Part shown: positions 19,071-27,450 of the stretch, piece by piece
Layout: each line of letters begins with the position of its first letter
How positions within the stretch are numbered: the first letter of the stretch is position 1
From: Brevundimonas sp. UBA4553
Lineage (GTDB): Bacteria; Pseudomonadota; Alphaproteobacteria; Caulobacterales; Caulobacteraceae
DNA length: 64,000 nt
Assembly: GCF_002387245.1 (NCBI RefSeq)
Contig: NZ_DGLD01000001.1
Span: forward strand, 124,001 to 188,000
Direction of reading: 5' to 3'
The notes under the pieces: model-generated
Seen by the model: the letters and a program-made list of their open reading frames with translations, nothing else
Told to the model about the DNA's origin: nothing
Databases searched by the model: none
Made by a program: the position numbers and the translations under genes

Positions 19071-21287
19071 ATGAAGTCCCTCTTCCTCACCGCCGCCCTG
19101 CCGGTGCTGATCCTCGCCGCTGGTCCGGCCCTTGCTGAGGGAGGCCTGACCCATGCGCCCGGCGACCCGGCCGCAGCCGCCGCGACCAACCCGCCGCCGC
19201 ACTTTCCGCGCGACCTGACGCCCGAGGGGGTCAAGGCCGCTGACGACCATCTGGCGCTGGAAGAGGTCGACGGCGCCGAGGCCCGGGCCTTCGTCGCCGC
19301 CTCGAACGAAAAAGCTCTGTCGGCTCTGACCGGGGACCGTCGCTACGAGCCCTTCCGCCAGCAGGCCGAGGCCATCCTGACGGCCACCGACCGCATCCCC
19401 GGTGTCAGCTTCCTGGGCGAAGGTCTTGGCAATTTCTGGCAGGACGCGGCCAATCCCAAGGGCGTCTGGCGCCGCACGACGCTGGACAGCTATCGCACCG
19501 CCCAGCCGCAGTGGGAGACCCTGCTGGACATCGACGCCCTGGCGAAGGCGGAGGGCCGCGACTGGGTGTTCAAGGGCGCCAACTGCCTGGCGCCGGACGA
19601 GACCCGCTGCCTGATCAACCTGTCGGACGGCGGCAAGGACGCCGTGACCGTCCGCGAGTTTGACCTGACCACCAAGACCTTCGTGGAGGGCGGCTTCGTC
19701 ATTCCCGAAGGCAAGCACCGCCTGACATGGCTGGACCGCGACACCCTGCTGATCGCCACCGACTTCGGCCCCGGCACGATGACGGAGTCGGGCTATCCCT
19801 TCATCGTCAAATCCCTGACGCGCGGCCACCCTCTGGCCCACGCGACCGAGGTCTATCGCGGCCAACAGTCCGACGGCGGCTACGGCGTCTCGCCCATGGT
19901 CTTCCGTGACAAGGCCGGCGTGGTCGAGGCTGTCCTGTTCAGCCGCCCGCTGGACACCTTCCGCTCGGAAATCTGGGAACTGGTCGACGGCAAGACGGTC
20001 AAGCTGAACCTGCCGGAGCGGGTGTCCGTCGAGGGGGTGATCGGCGGTCGACTGGTCTTCTCCAACGAGCAGGACTGGAGCGTCCTGGGGCGTGATTACA
20101 AGGCCGGATCGCTGCTGGCCTTCTGCCTGCCTTGCCTGCATCCGCAGACCTCGGGCGATATTGTCATCACCAATGGCGCGCCCGTGATCTTTGCGCCGTC
20201 CGAGCGTCAGTCGATCGCCAGCGTGCAGATCATGGCCGATCGCGTCGTGGTGGTGATCAACGACAACGTCGTGGGCCGCCTGGCCGTGTTCGAGGATAGG
20301 GGCGAATGGGGCTGGCCTCGCACCGACATCGCCGTCCCCGCCAACAGCGCCGTGGGTCTGGGCGACAGCTCCAAGGCCAAGGGCCAGGTCTTCGTCTCGA
20401 CCCAGGGCTTCCTGACGCCGCCGACCCTCAGTCTGGCCGATGTCGCCACCGGCGCCCTGAGCGAGCTGAAATCGGCCCCCGCCAAGTTCGACGCCTCGAC
20501 CCATGTGGTCGAGCAGTTCGAGGCGACCTCGACCGACGGGACCAAGATCCCCTACTTCGTCACTCGTCCGAAGGATCTGGCGATGGACGGGACAGGCCCG
20601 ACCATCCTGTTCGGCTACGGCGGCTTCCAGGCCAGTTTCCCGCCGGCCTACAAGCCCGAGATGGGCAAGCTGTGGCTGGAGAACGGAGGGGTCTTCGTTC
20701 AGGCCAATATCCGCGGCGGCGGCGAGTTCGGCCCCGGCTGGCACCAGGCGGCCCTGCGCGAGAACCGCCAGCGCGCCTTCGACGACTTCGCCGCCGTGGC
20801 CCGCGATCTGGAGCAGCGCAGGATCACCAGCCCGCGCCACCTGGGCATCTATGGCCGCTCGAACGGCGGGGTCCTGACGAGCGTGTCGATCACCCAGCAC
20901 CCGGAGCTGTTCAACGCGGCGGTGATCGAGAGCCCCTTGATCGACATGCTGCGCTATCAGGACCTGCCGGCCGGCGCCTCGTGGATCGGCGAGTACGGCG
21001 ACCCGCGCATTCCCGGCGACGCGGAGTTCATCGCCCGCTATTCGGCCTATCAGCAGCTGCGGCCCGAGGTGAAATACCCGCGCGTCTACATCACCACGAA
21101 CACGCGCGACGACCGGGTCCACCCCGGCCACGCCCGCAAGTTCGCGGCGCGTCTGGGCGATCAGGGCCACGACCACCTCTATTTCGAGGACACCGCCGGC
21201 GGCCACTCCAACGACGCCGACCCGGTCGCCAACGCCCGCCGCTGGGCGCGGCACTACGTCTATCTCAGCCAGCAGTTGATGGACTGA
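19071..21287 (+). CDS. Secreted S9A prolyl oligopeptidase family peptidase (copy 2)
   Basis: A 738-residue paralogue of the preceding gene with its own signal peptide (MKSLFLTAALPVLILAAGPALA). The same blocks occur in order: VWRRTTLDSYRT, NLSDGGKDAVTVREFD, LFGYGGFQ, NIRGGGEFGPGWHQAA and the nucleophile motif YGRSNGG. TRDDRVHPGHA and DTAGGHSND supply the other triad members. Copy 1 has GGSQGG at the nucleophile, so the elbow residues differ and substrate preference may differ. GGAG at 19061 supports the ATG. Confidence 0.88.
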   Translation: MKSLFLTAALPVLILAAGPALAEGGLTHAPGDPAAAAATNPPPHFPRDLTPEGVKAADDHLALEEVDGAEARAFVAASNEKALSALTGDRRYEPFRQQAEAILTATDRIPGVSFLGEGLGNFWQDAANPKGVWRRTTLDSYRTAQPQWETLLDIDALAKAEGRDWVFKGANCLAPDETRCLINLSDGGKDAVTVREFDLTTKTFVEGGFVIPEGKHRLTWLDRDTLLIATDFGPGTMTESGYPFIVKSLTRGHPLAHATEVYRGQQSDGGYGVSPMVFRDKAGVVEAVLFSRPLDTFRSEIWELVDGKTVKLNLPERVSVEGVIGGRLVFSNEQDWSVLGRDYKAGSLLAFCLPCLHPQTSGDIVITNGAPVIFAPSERQSIASVQIMADRVVVVINDNVVGRLAVFEDRGEWGWPRTDIAVPANSAVGLGDSSKAKGQVFVSTQGFLTPPTLSLADVATGALSELKSAPAKFDASTHVVEQFEATSTDGTKIPYFVTRPKDLAMDGTGPTILFGYGGFQASFPPAYKPEMGKLWLENGGVFVQANIRGGGEFGPGWHQAALRENRQRAFDDFAAVARDLEQRRITSPRHLGIYGRSNGGVLTSVSITQHPELFNAAVIESPLIDMLRYQDLPAGASWIGEYGDPRIPGDAEFIARYSAYQQLRPEVKYPRVYITTNTRDDRVHPGHARKFAARLGDQGHDHLYFEDTAGGHSNDADPVANARRWARHYVYLSQQLMD

Positions 21288-21350
21288 GGCGGTTCCACCC
21301 TTCACGGACTTATGAGCAGCGCAGACGCATCGAGGGGGTAGGATCGCCGG

Positions 21351-22106
21351 ATGACGGCACGGGGTTCGATCAGGATCGGGATGATGGCGGCGGCTCTGGG
21401 CGGGGCCGGCCTGCTGACCGGCGCGGCCGCCCCGCCGTTCGAGCGCGACGCTCCCGTCCAGCCCGTCGTGGTCGAGCTGTTCACGGCCCAGGGCTGTTCC
21501 GGCTGTCCCGACGCCAACCGCACGCTGGAGGCGGTGGCGGACGAGCCCGGCGTCATCGCCCTTACCTATGGCGTCGGCTACTGGGATTATCTGGGCTGGT
21601 CGGACACCTTCGCCAAGCCCGAATTCACCGCGCGCCAGCAGGCCTATCGTCAGGCGCTGAAACTGAGAAACGTCTCGACGCCCCAGGTGGTGATCGACGG
21701 ACGGCGACATCTGTCGGGCGCCCGACCGCCCGAACTGCAAGCCGCCATCGACGCCGAGGCCGCCAGCCGCCTCTGGCCGCCCGAGATCGAGTTCCGCGAG
21801 ACCGGCGACCGGGTCGGTGTCGGCTCGGGTCGCCCGCCCGCCGGCGGGGCCGAGGTCATGGCCGTGGTCTATCAGCCGGGTCTGCAGACGGTCGAGGTCC
21901 GGCAGGGCGACAATCGGGGCCAGGCGGTGCGTCACATCAATGTGGTGCGCGAGGTGAAGCGGCTGGGCGACTGGACGGGCCGACCGGCCCTTTTCGTGCT
22001 TCCGACCGATTCCGCCACGCAAGACAACGTCGTAGTCCTGGTTCAGGCCAAGGCGGACCGTCGCATTCTGTCCGCCGCCCGTCGGGTGGAACCCGCGCGC
22101 GATTGA
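21351..22106 (+). CDS. DUF1223 secreted thioredoxin-like protein
   Basis: A 251-residue protein with an N-terminal hydrophobic export segment (~8-28). The DUF1223 signature VVELFTAQGCSGCPDAN contains C49 and C52 in a CxxC arrangement; YWDYLGWSDTFAKPEFTARQQAY and TPQVVIDGRRHLSG follow, as is usual in the family. The fold is thioredoxin-like and the function is not established. It stands alone, 60 bases after the peptidase and 73 bases before kup. Confidence 0.8.
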   Translation: MTARGSIRIGMMAAALGGAGLLTGAAAPPFERDAPVQPVVVELFTAQGCSGCPDANRTLEAVADEPGVIALTYGVGYWDYLGWSDTFAKPEFTARQQAYRQALKLRNVSTPQVVIDGRRHLSGARPPELQAAIDAEAASRLWPPEIEFRETGDRVGVGSGRPPAGGAEVMAVVYQPGLQTVEVRQGDNRGQAVRHINVVREVKRLGDWTGRPALFVLPTDSATQDNVVVLVQAKADRRILSAARRVEPARD

Positions 22107-22179
22107 ACCGCTGACCGAAAGGGTCTAAAGGCCCGCGGCTCTTGATGGGCGCGCCCTTCGCGCGACCCGGAGGTTATGC

Positions 22180-24135
22180 ATGGCCGGGGACACGCCCCGC
22201 GGCGACGCCGAGACGTCCGCCGCAAAAGCTTCCGAACAACCGAACGCCCAGACTCCGAGTCCCCTCGGACACGGCAAGGCGACGCATCGCGCCCTGATCC
22301 TGGGCGCCATCGGCGTGGTGTTCGGCGACATCGGCACCAGCCCCATCTACGCCCTGCGCGAGGCCATCGGTCACGCTCAGAAGGGCGTCGGCGGGGAGCT
22401 GGCCATTATCGGCGTCGTCTCCCTCGCCTTCTGGGCGCTGATGATCGTGGTGACGTTCAAATACGTCATGTTCCTGATGCGGGCGGACAACAAGGGCGAG
22501 GGCGGCACCCTGTCGCTGATGGCCCTGGCCCAGCACGCGATCGGTCGACGCAGCGCCTGGCTGTTCATTCTCGGCGTCTGCGGCGCAGCGCTGTTTTACG
22601 CCGACGGCGTCATCACTCCGGCCATTTCGGTGCTGTCGGCGGTCGAAGGGCTGAAGGACGCGCCGGGCCTGAACGGCGAACTGGACCCCTTCATCCTGCC
22701 GATCTCGGCGGGCATTCTGATCGCCCTCTTCCTGGTCCAGTCGCGCGGCACGGCCGGTCTGGCCAAGCTGTTCGGCCCGATCACCGCCGTCTGGTTCCTC
22801 AGCCTGGGCGTTCTGGGCCTGACGCACATCTTCGACGACATCTCGATCCTGCGCGCCCTGTCGCCGCTGTATGGCGTCGAGCTGCTGCTCAAGGACGGCT
22901 TCCTAGGCTTCGTCATCCTCGGCAGCGTCTTCCTTGCCGTCACGGGGGCCGAGGCCCTCTATGCGGACATGGGCCATTTCGGCAAGGCGCCGATCCGTCA
23001 GGGCTGGCTGTTCGTGGTCCTGCCCTGCCTGACGCTCAACTATCTGGGCCAGGGCGCCTTCCTGCTGGACAACCCGGGCGCAGCCGACAACCCGTTCTGG
23101 AACATGGTGCCGCAGGTGATCTACTGGCCCATGCTGATCCTGGCCACGGCGGCCACGGTCATCGCCAGTCAAGCGGTCATCACCGGCGCCTTCTCGGTGA
23201 CGCAGCAGGCGGTCCAGCTGGGCCTCCTGCCCCGTATCGACATCCGCAACACCTCCGAGACCCTGGCCGGCCAGATCTATGTGCCCGCGGTCAACAGCCT
23301 GCTGATGATCGGCGTGCTCTTCCTGCTGCTGACCTTCCAGTCGTCGCACAACCTGACGGCGGCCTATGGCGTGGCCGTCACCGGCACCATGCTGGTCAAC
23401 ACCCTGATGTCTTTCTCGGTAGTGACCAAGAAGTGGCGCTGGCCGATGTGGGCCGTTCTGGCGGTCCTCATTCCCTTCGGCTTCATCGACGCGGTCTTCC
23501 TGACCTCCAACCTGCTCAAGATCCCCGACGGCGCCTGGATGCCTCTGGTGCTGGGCGGCGGTCTGGTGCTGATCATGTGGACCTGGGTGCGCGGCACCCA
23601 GATCCTGACCGAGAAGACTCGCAAGGACAGCCTGCCGCTGCATGACCTGATCGAGATGCTCAAGGCCCGTCCGCCGCACCGCGCGCCGGGCACGGCCATC
23701 TTCCTGACCTCGGATCCCGAGGTCGCGCCGGTGGCCCTGATGCACAACCTCAAGCACAACAAGGTTCTGCACGAGAAGAACGTCATCCTGACCGTCCACA
23801 CCGCCGACCGCCCGCGCGTTTCCGACAGCCAGCGGGTGTCGATGGAGCCGATCAGCGACGACTTCAAACGGCTGACCATCACCTACGGCTTCATGGAGAC
23901 GCCGAACGTGCCGCGCGCCCTGGGCCTGTGCCGCCGGCAGGGGCTGAAGTTCGACATCATGTCGACCAGCTTCTTCCTCGGCCGTCGCTCGGTCGTGCCG
24001 TCGGCGCGTCAGGGGATGCCGTTGTGGCAAGACAAGCTGTTCATCTTCCTGATGCGCAACGCGGCCAACCCGACCGACTTCTTCCATATCCCTCCCGGCC
24101 GCGTGGTCGAGCTGGGCACGCAGGTATCCGTATGA
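22180..24135 (+). CDS. kup: Low-affinity K+ uptake protein Kup
   Basis: K+/H+ symporter of the KUP/HAK/KT family, 651 residues with about 12 membrane segments and a C-terminal cytoplasmic domain of ~150 residues. The N-terminal GVVFGDIGTSPIYALRE signature is characteristic, followed by LFYADGVITPAISVLSAVEGL and a GSVFLAVTGAEALYADMGHFG stretch. The stop codon overlaps the rsmB start (ATGA), so the two are translationally coupled. Confidence 0.95.
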   Translation: MAGDTPRGDAETSAAKASEQPNAQTPSPLGHGKATHRALILGAIGVVFGDIGTSPIYALREAIGHAQKGVGGELAIIGVVSLAFWALMIVVTFKYVMFLMRADNKGEGGTLSLMALAQHAIGRRSAWLFILGVCGAALFYADGVITPAISVLSAVEGLKDAPGLNGELDPFILPISAGILIALFLVQSRGTAGLAKLFGPITAVWFLSLGVLGLTHIFDDISILRALSPLYGVELLLKDGFLGFVILGSVFLAVTGAEALYADMGHFGKAPIRQGWLFVVLPCLTLNYLGQGAFLLDNPGAADNPFWNMVPQVIYWPMLILATAATVIASQAVITGAFSVTQQAVQLGLLPRIDIRNTSETLAGQIYVPAVNSLLMIGVLFLLLTFQSSHNLTAAYGVAVTGTMLVNTLMSFSVVTKKWRWPMWAVLAVLIPFGFIDAVFLTSNLLKIPDGAWMPLVLGGGLVLIMWTWVRGTQILTEKTRKDSLPLHDLIEMLKARPPHRAPGTAIFLTSDPEVAPVALMHNLKHNKVLHEKNVILTVHTADRPRVSDSQRVSMEPISDDFKRLTITYGFMETPNVPRALGLCRRQGLKFDIMSTSFFLGRRSVVPSARQGMPLWQDKLFIFLMRNAANPTDFFHIPPGRVVELGTQVSV

Positions 24136-25526
24136 GTGGTGGCGCCCCCAAGGGTAAGAGTTCGGCTGCGCGCGGTCGCCGCATGGCCGAGAAGTCGCGC
24201 CCGCGTCGCGAGGCCCAGCCCGAGGTGGTCGCCGACGATCCCCACGCGGACATCGGGGTCGAGGCCCGTCTGGTCGCCGGCGTCCTGCTGAACGCGGCGC
24301 TGGAGAAGCGGGCCGGCATGGACGAGGCCCTGGCCCAGTCGCCGGCCAAGGATCTGGCGGGTCCCGACCGCGCCTTCGCGCGCGCCGTGGCCATGGCCGC
24401 GCTGCGCCGTCTGGGCGAGATCGACCAGATTCTGGATCGCCGTCTGCAGAAGGCGCCCCCGGCGCCGGTGCGCACCATCCTCCGCATCGCCCTGGCCCAG
24501 ACCCTGGTGCTGGAGACGCCCGCCTTCGCCGCCGTCTCCACGGCCGTGAAGCTGGCCGAACGCGACGCCAAGACCCGCCCCTACAAGAACCTGGTCAACG
24601 CGGTCCTGCGCGGCGTCGGTCGTGACGGTCCCGGCCTGACGACGGCTGAATCCAACCTGCCCGATTGGTTGGCCGCCCGCTGGAAGGGCGCCTATGGCGA
24701 GGCTGCCCTGGTCGGCCTGGCCCTGGCCACCCGTGACGAACCCGCCACCGATCTCAGCGCCAAGCCCGGCGTCGATCTGGCCGTCCTGGCGCAGGACGTC
24801 GAGGGCGAGGTCCTGCCCGGCGGCACGGTCCGCACCGGCAAGCGCGGCGATGTGGCCGCCTGGCCGGGCTTCGACGCCGGCGACTGGTGGGTTCAAGACG
24901 CCGCTGCGGCGGTCCCCGCCCGTCTTCTCGGCGCCAGACCGGGCGAGACGGTGCTGGACATGTGCGCCGCGCCGGGCGGCAAGACCCTGCAACTGGCGGC
25001 TGCGGGCGCCGAGGTCACGGCCCTGGACCGATCGCCGGCCCGCCTGAAGCGCCTGAAACAGAATTTCGACCGCACCGGCCTGCCGGTCGAGGTCGTCGCC
25101 GTCCCGGCGGAAGACTGGGAGGACGAACGCACCTTCGACGCCGTCCTGCTGGACGCGCCCTGCACCGCCACCGGCACCTATCGCCGCAACCCCGAAGTGC
25201 TGCGCGCCACCCGCCCCGCCGAGGTGGCCAAGCTGGCCGACGTGCAGCACCGCCTGCTGGACGTCGCCGCTGACAAGGTGAAGCCCGGCGGGCGTCTGGT
25301 CTATTGCGTCTGCTCGCTGGAGCGCGAAGAGGGCGAGACCCAGGTCATCGCCTTCCTGCGCCGCAACCCGGCCTTCCGCACCGTCGCCGCGGTCCCCTCC
25401 GAGGTCGGCGCCCCCGACGAGGCCCTGACCCCCGAAGGTTGGCTGCGCATCCTGCCCTCGCAATGGGCTGAACGCGGCGGCGTGGACGGCTTCTTCGTAG
25501 CGAAGCTGGAGCGGATCGAGGGCTAG
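24132..25526 (+). CDS. rsmB: 16S rRNA m5C methyltransferase RsmB-like (NusB + SAM domain)
   Basis: The product has 464 residues. A basic N-terminal tail is followed by a NusB-like RNA-binding domain (~35-165; LNAALEKRAGMDEAL, NLVNAVLRGVGR) and a Rossmann methyltransferase. SAM motif I is VLDMCAAPGGKT, and the two cysteines of the m5C reaction are in LLDAPCTATGTYRRNPE and VYCVCSLEREEGE. RsmB modifies C967 of 16S rRNA in E. coli. The frame is open further upstream, but the ATG at 24132 overlaps the kup stop and fits the family length. Confidence 0.9.
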   Translation: MSGGAPKGKSSAARGRRMAEKSRPRREAQPEVVADDPHADIGVEARLVAGVLLNAALEKRAGMDEALAQSPAKDLAGPDRAFARAVAMAALRRLGEIDQILDRRLQKAPPAPVRTILRIALAQTLVLETPAFAAVSTAVKLAERDAKTRPYKNLVNAVLRGVGRDGPGLTTAESNLPDWLAARWKGAYGEAALVGLALATRDEPATDLSAKPGVDLAVLAQDVEGEVLPGGTVRTGKRGDVAAWPGFDAGDWWVQDAAAAVPARLLGARPGETVLDMCAAPGGKTLQLAAAGAEVTALDRSPARLKRLKQNFDRTGLPVEVVAVPAEDWEDERTFDAVLLDAPCTATGTYRRNPEVLRATRPAEVAKLADVQHRLLDVAADKVKPGGRLVYCVCSLEREEGETQVIAFLRRNPAFRTVAAVPSEVGAPDEALTPEGWLRILPSQWAERGGVDGFFVAKLERIEG

Positions 25527-25637
25527 ATCCTTCCGGCGGATGACATCGTTCGGCCGAATGGCTAAGCTCGGTTCGATCTCGCGATGGGCCTGAGTTCATA
25601 CTGGATCGCCTCCCCGCTCAGCAGGATTCGCTCCAGT

Positions 25638-26879
25638 ATGAAATTGATGTTCGCGGCCCTGGCCGCCCTCGCCTGCACGGCCGGGTCTGCGCTCGCGCAA
25701 GACAAGACGCCAGAAGAAGTCGCCGCTGCTGCTGCCGCGTCCGCCGCCCGGGCTTCGGCCCTTCTTGAGGCCAATACCCGGCCGATCGCCTTTGACGGCG
25801 GCCTGTCCGGTCCCGGCGCCGACTTCCTCCGCGACCAGACGCAGAAGGCCCAGTTCGTCCTGGTGGGCGAGACCCACAACGACCGCGACACTCCCAGGTT
25901 CGTCGGGGCCCTGTTCGACAGTCTGCGGGACTGGCGCGCTTTCGACACCCTGGTGGTCGAGGTGGACCCGGTCGCCGTCGACACGCTGAAACTGCCCGCC
26001 AACCGCGGCAGGGCCGAGGCGGCGGCCGATCTGGCCCGTCGCTATCCCAACCATATCGGCTTCGCCTCGGATCAGGATCTGGAGCTGATGGCCCATGCGG
26101 CGGGCGTGGCTGACCTATGGGGCATAGAACAGGTGCAGGGCGCCGAGCCTCTTCTCGAAGAACTGACGACCCTCGCGCCCAACGCCGCCGTGCGCGCTCA
26201 GGTCGAGACCCTGCTGACCCAGGTGAGGTCTCTCGAGACGCGGCGCGATCAGTTCGGGGCCTTCCTGCATGGGGACGTCGAAACCCTGCCTCGGCTCCAG
26301 GCCCTGACGACGGCCTTCGCCGCCGCGCCCGACTCGCGGGCGGCCTTCCTGCTGGAGACGCTGACGACCTCGGCCGAAATCTACTCCTATTACCGTCGCG
26401 CTCGGGCGGGCGAGCCGGTCGGCCTGTATAACAACACCGTGCGCGAGGCGCTGATGAAGCGCCTCTTCCTGCGCCAGTATCGCGCCGCCGAAGCCGCCGG
26501 CCGCACGCCCCGCGCCCTGTTCAAAATGGGCGCCTGGCACATGTATCGCGGGCGCAATCCGAACCAGGCCTTCCCGATCGGAAACTTCATCCACGAGTTC
26601 GCTATCGCCAACGACGCTGAATCCTACAGCGTCTACGTCCTGGCGCAGGGTGAGCACACGCGCGAGCCGTCGTGGATGGCGCCCCTGTCGTCCACCCCGG
26701 ATCAGCCGGTCGTCATCGACCTGCGCGCGCTGCATCCGACCGCCAGCCTGTTCGTCGCCCAGGTTCCGGTCGAACATCAGGCGGCCCTGCGCGACTTCAT
26801 CTACGCCTTCGACGCCGTGGTGATCCTGCCGAACAGCGAGAAGGCGAGCTTTGATCGTACGGGCTTCCCCTCGCGCTAG
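25638..26879 (+). CDS. Exported ChaN/EreA-like (DUF399-type) protein
   Basis: Exported 413-residue protein; the ATG at 25638 gives a clean signal peptide (MKLMFAALAALACTAGSALA), while earlier starts would place charged residues before it. The core FVLVGETHNDRDTPRFVGALFDSLRDW and DTLVVEVDP matches the ChaN/EreA/TraB-like superfamily, in which the GExH motif contributes the active or ligand-binding site. Some members are haem-binding lipoproteins, but no lipobox is present here. KMGAWHMYRG and VVIDLRALHP lie in the C-terminal half. The ligand is unknown. Confidence 0.6.
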   Translation: MKLMFAALAALACTAGSALAQDKTPEEVAAAAAASAARASALLEANTRPIAFDGGLSGPGADFLRDQTQKAQFVLVGETHNDRDTPRFVGALFDSLRDWRAFDTLVVEVDPVAVDTLKLPANRGRAEAAADLARRYPNHIGFASDQDLELMAHAAGVADLWGIEQVQGAEPLLEELTTLAPNAAVRAQVETLLTQVRSLETRRDQFGAFLHGDVETLPRLQALTTAFAAAPDSRAAFLLETLTTSAEIYSYYRRARAGEPVGLYNNTVREALMKRLFLRQYRAAEAAGRTPRALFKMGAWHMYRGRNPNQAFPIGNFIHEFAIANDAESYSVYVLAQGEHTREPSWMAPLSSTPDQPVVIDLRALHPTASLFVAQVPVEHQAALRDFIYAFDAVVILPNSEKASFDRTGFPSR

Positions 26880-26898
26880 CTCACGGCGGGCGGGCGCC

Positions 26899-27306
26899 TC
26901 AATCCTCGTCCTCGATATGGTGGATCTGGTCGTCGTCGAGGCCGAGGTGGTGGCCGATCTCGTGGATCAGGACATGGGCGATGATCTCGGCCAGGCCCAC
27001 GTCGCCGCGCTCGCACCATTCGTCGAGGATGGGGCGACGATACAGAAAGATGCGCGAGGGCTCGGGGGCGGGGCCCATGCCGTCCCGCTCGCCGATATGA
27101 ACCCCGGAATAGAGGCCGGTCAGCTCGAAGGGATCTTCGATCTCCAGGTCCTTCAGCGTCTCCTCGTCGGCGAAGTCGTCGACGCGGATCACCACCTCGC
27201 CGGCCGCCTGTCGGAACAGGTCAGGCAGATCAGCAAAGGCCGCTTCGGCCAGGCGGGCGAAGTCGTCGAGCGAAGGGGCGGACTGGTCGTTCCACGTCTG
27301 GGTCAT
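26899..27306 (-). CDS. Zincin-like metallopeptidase family protein
   Basis: Small cytosolic protein (135 residues) of the possible-zincin family with HEIGHHLGLDDDQI (HExxH at residues 115-119 plus an acidic third-ligand region). The N-terminal part includes LADLPDLFRQAAGEVVIRVDDFAD-like sequence and TGLYSGVHIGER. Substrate and physiological role are unknown. The ATG at 27306 follows CAGGG. It is transcribed divergently from divL with a 144-base spacer. Confidence 0.8.
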   Translation of the reverse strand: MTQTWNDQSAPSLDDFARLAEAAFADLPDLFRQAAGEVVIRVDDFADEETLKDLEIEDPFELTGLYSGVHIGERDGMGPAPEPSRIFLYRRPILDEWCERGDVGLAEIIAHVLIHEIGHHLGLDDDQIHHIEDED

Positions 27307-27450
27307 GCCCTGGATATCGCCCGCGAGCGGCTGCGCCGCAATCGGCCGTCTCGCCGCATCGCAAATCGCGCAATCAGGGTATGGTAAACGCGAATCGGTC
27401 GGCGTCCGCATGGCGCCGGCCGGCGAATGGGTGAATTTTCCGGGGACAGG

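Noticed and set aside
18939..22022. A very long antisense open frame (about 1000 codons) opposite the second peptidase and the DUF1223 gene
   Set aside because: It lies wholly opposite well-supported genes, has no family signature, and its composition (Gly/Arg/Gln/Asp-rich) is typical of shadow frames in GC-rich DNA.
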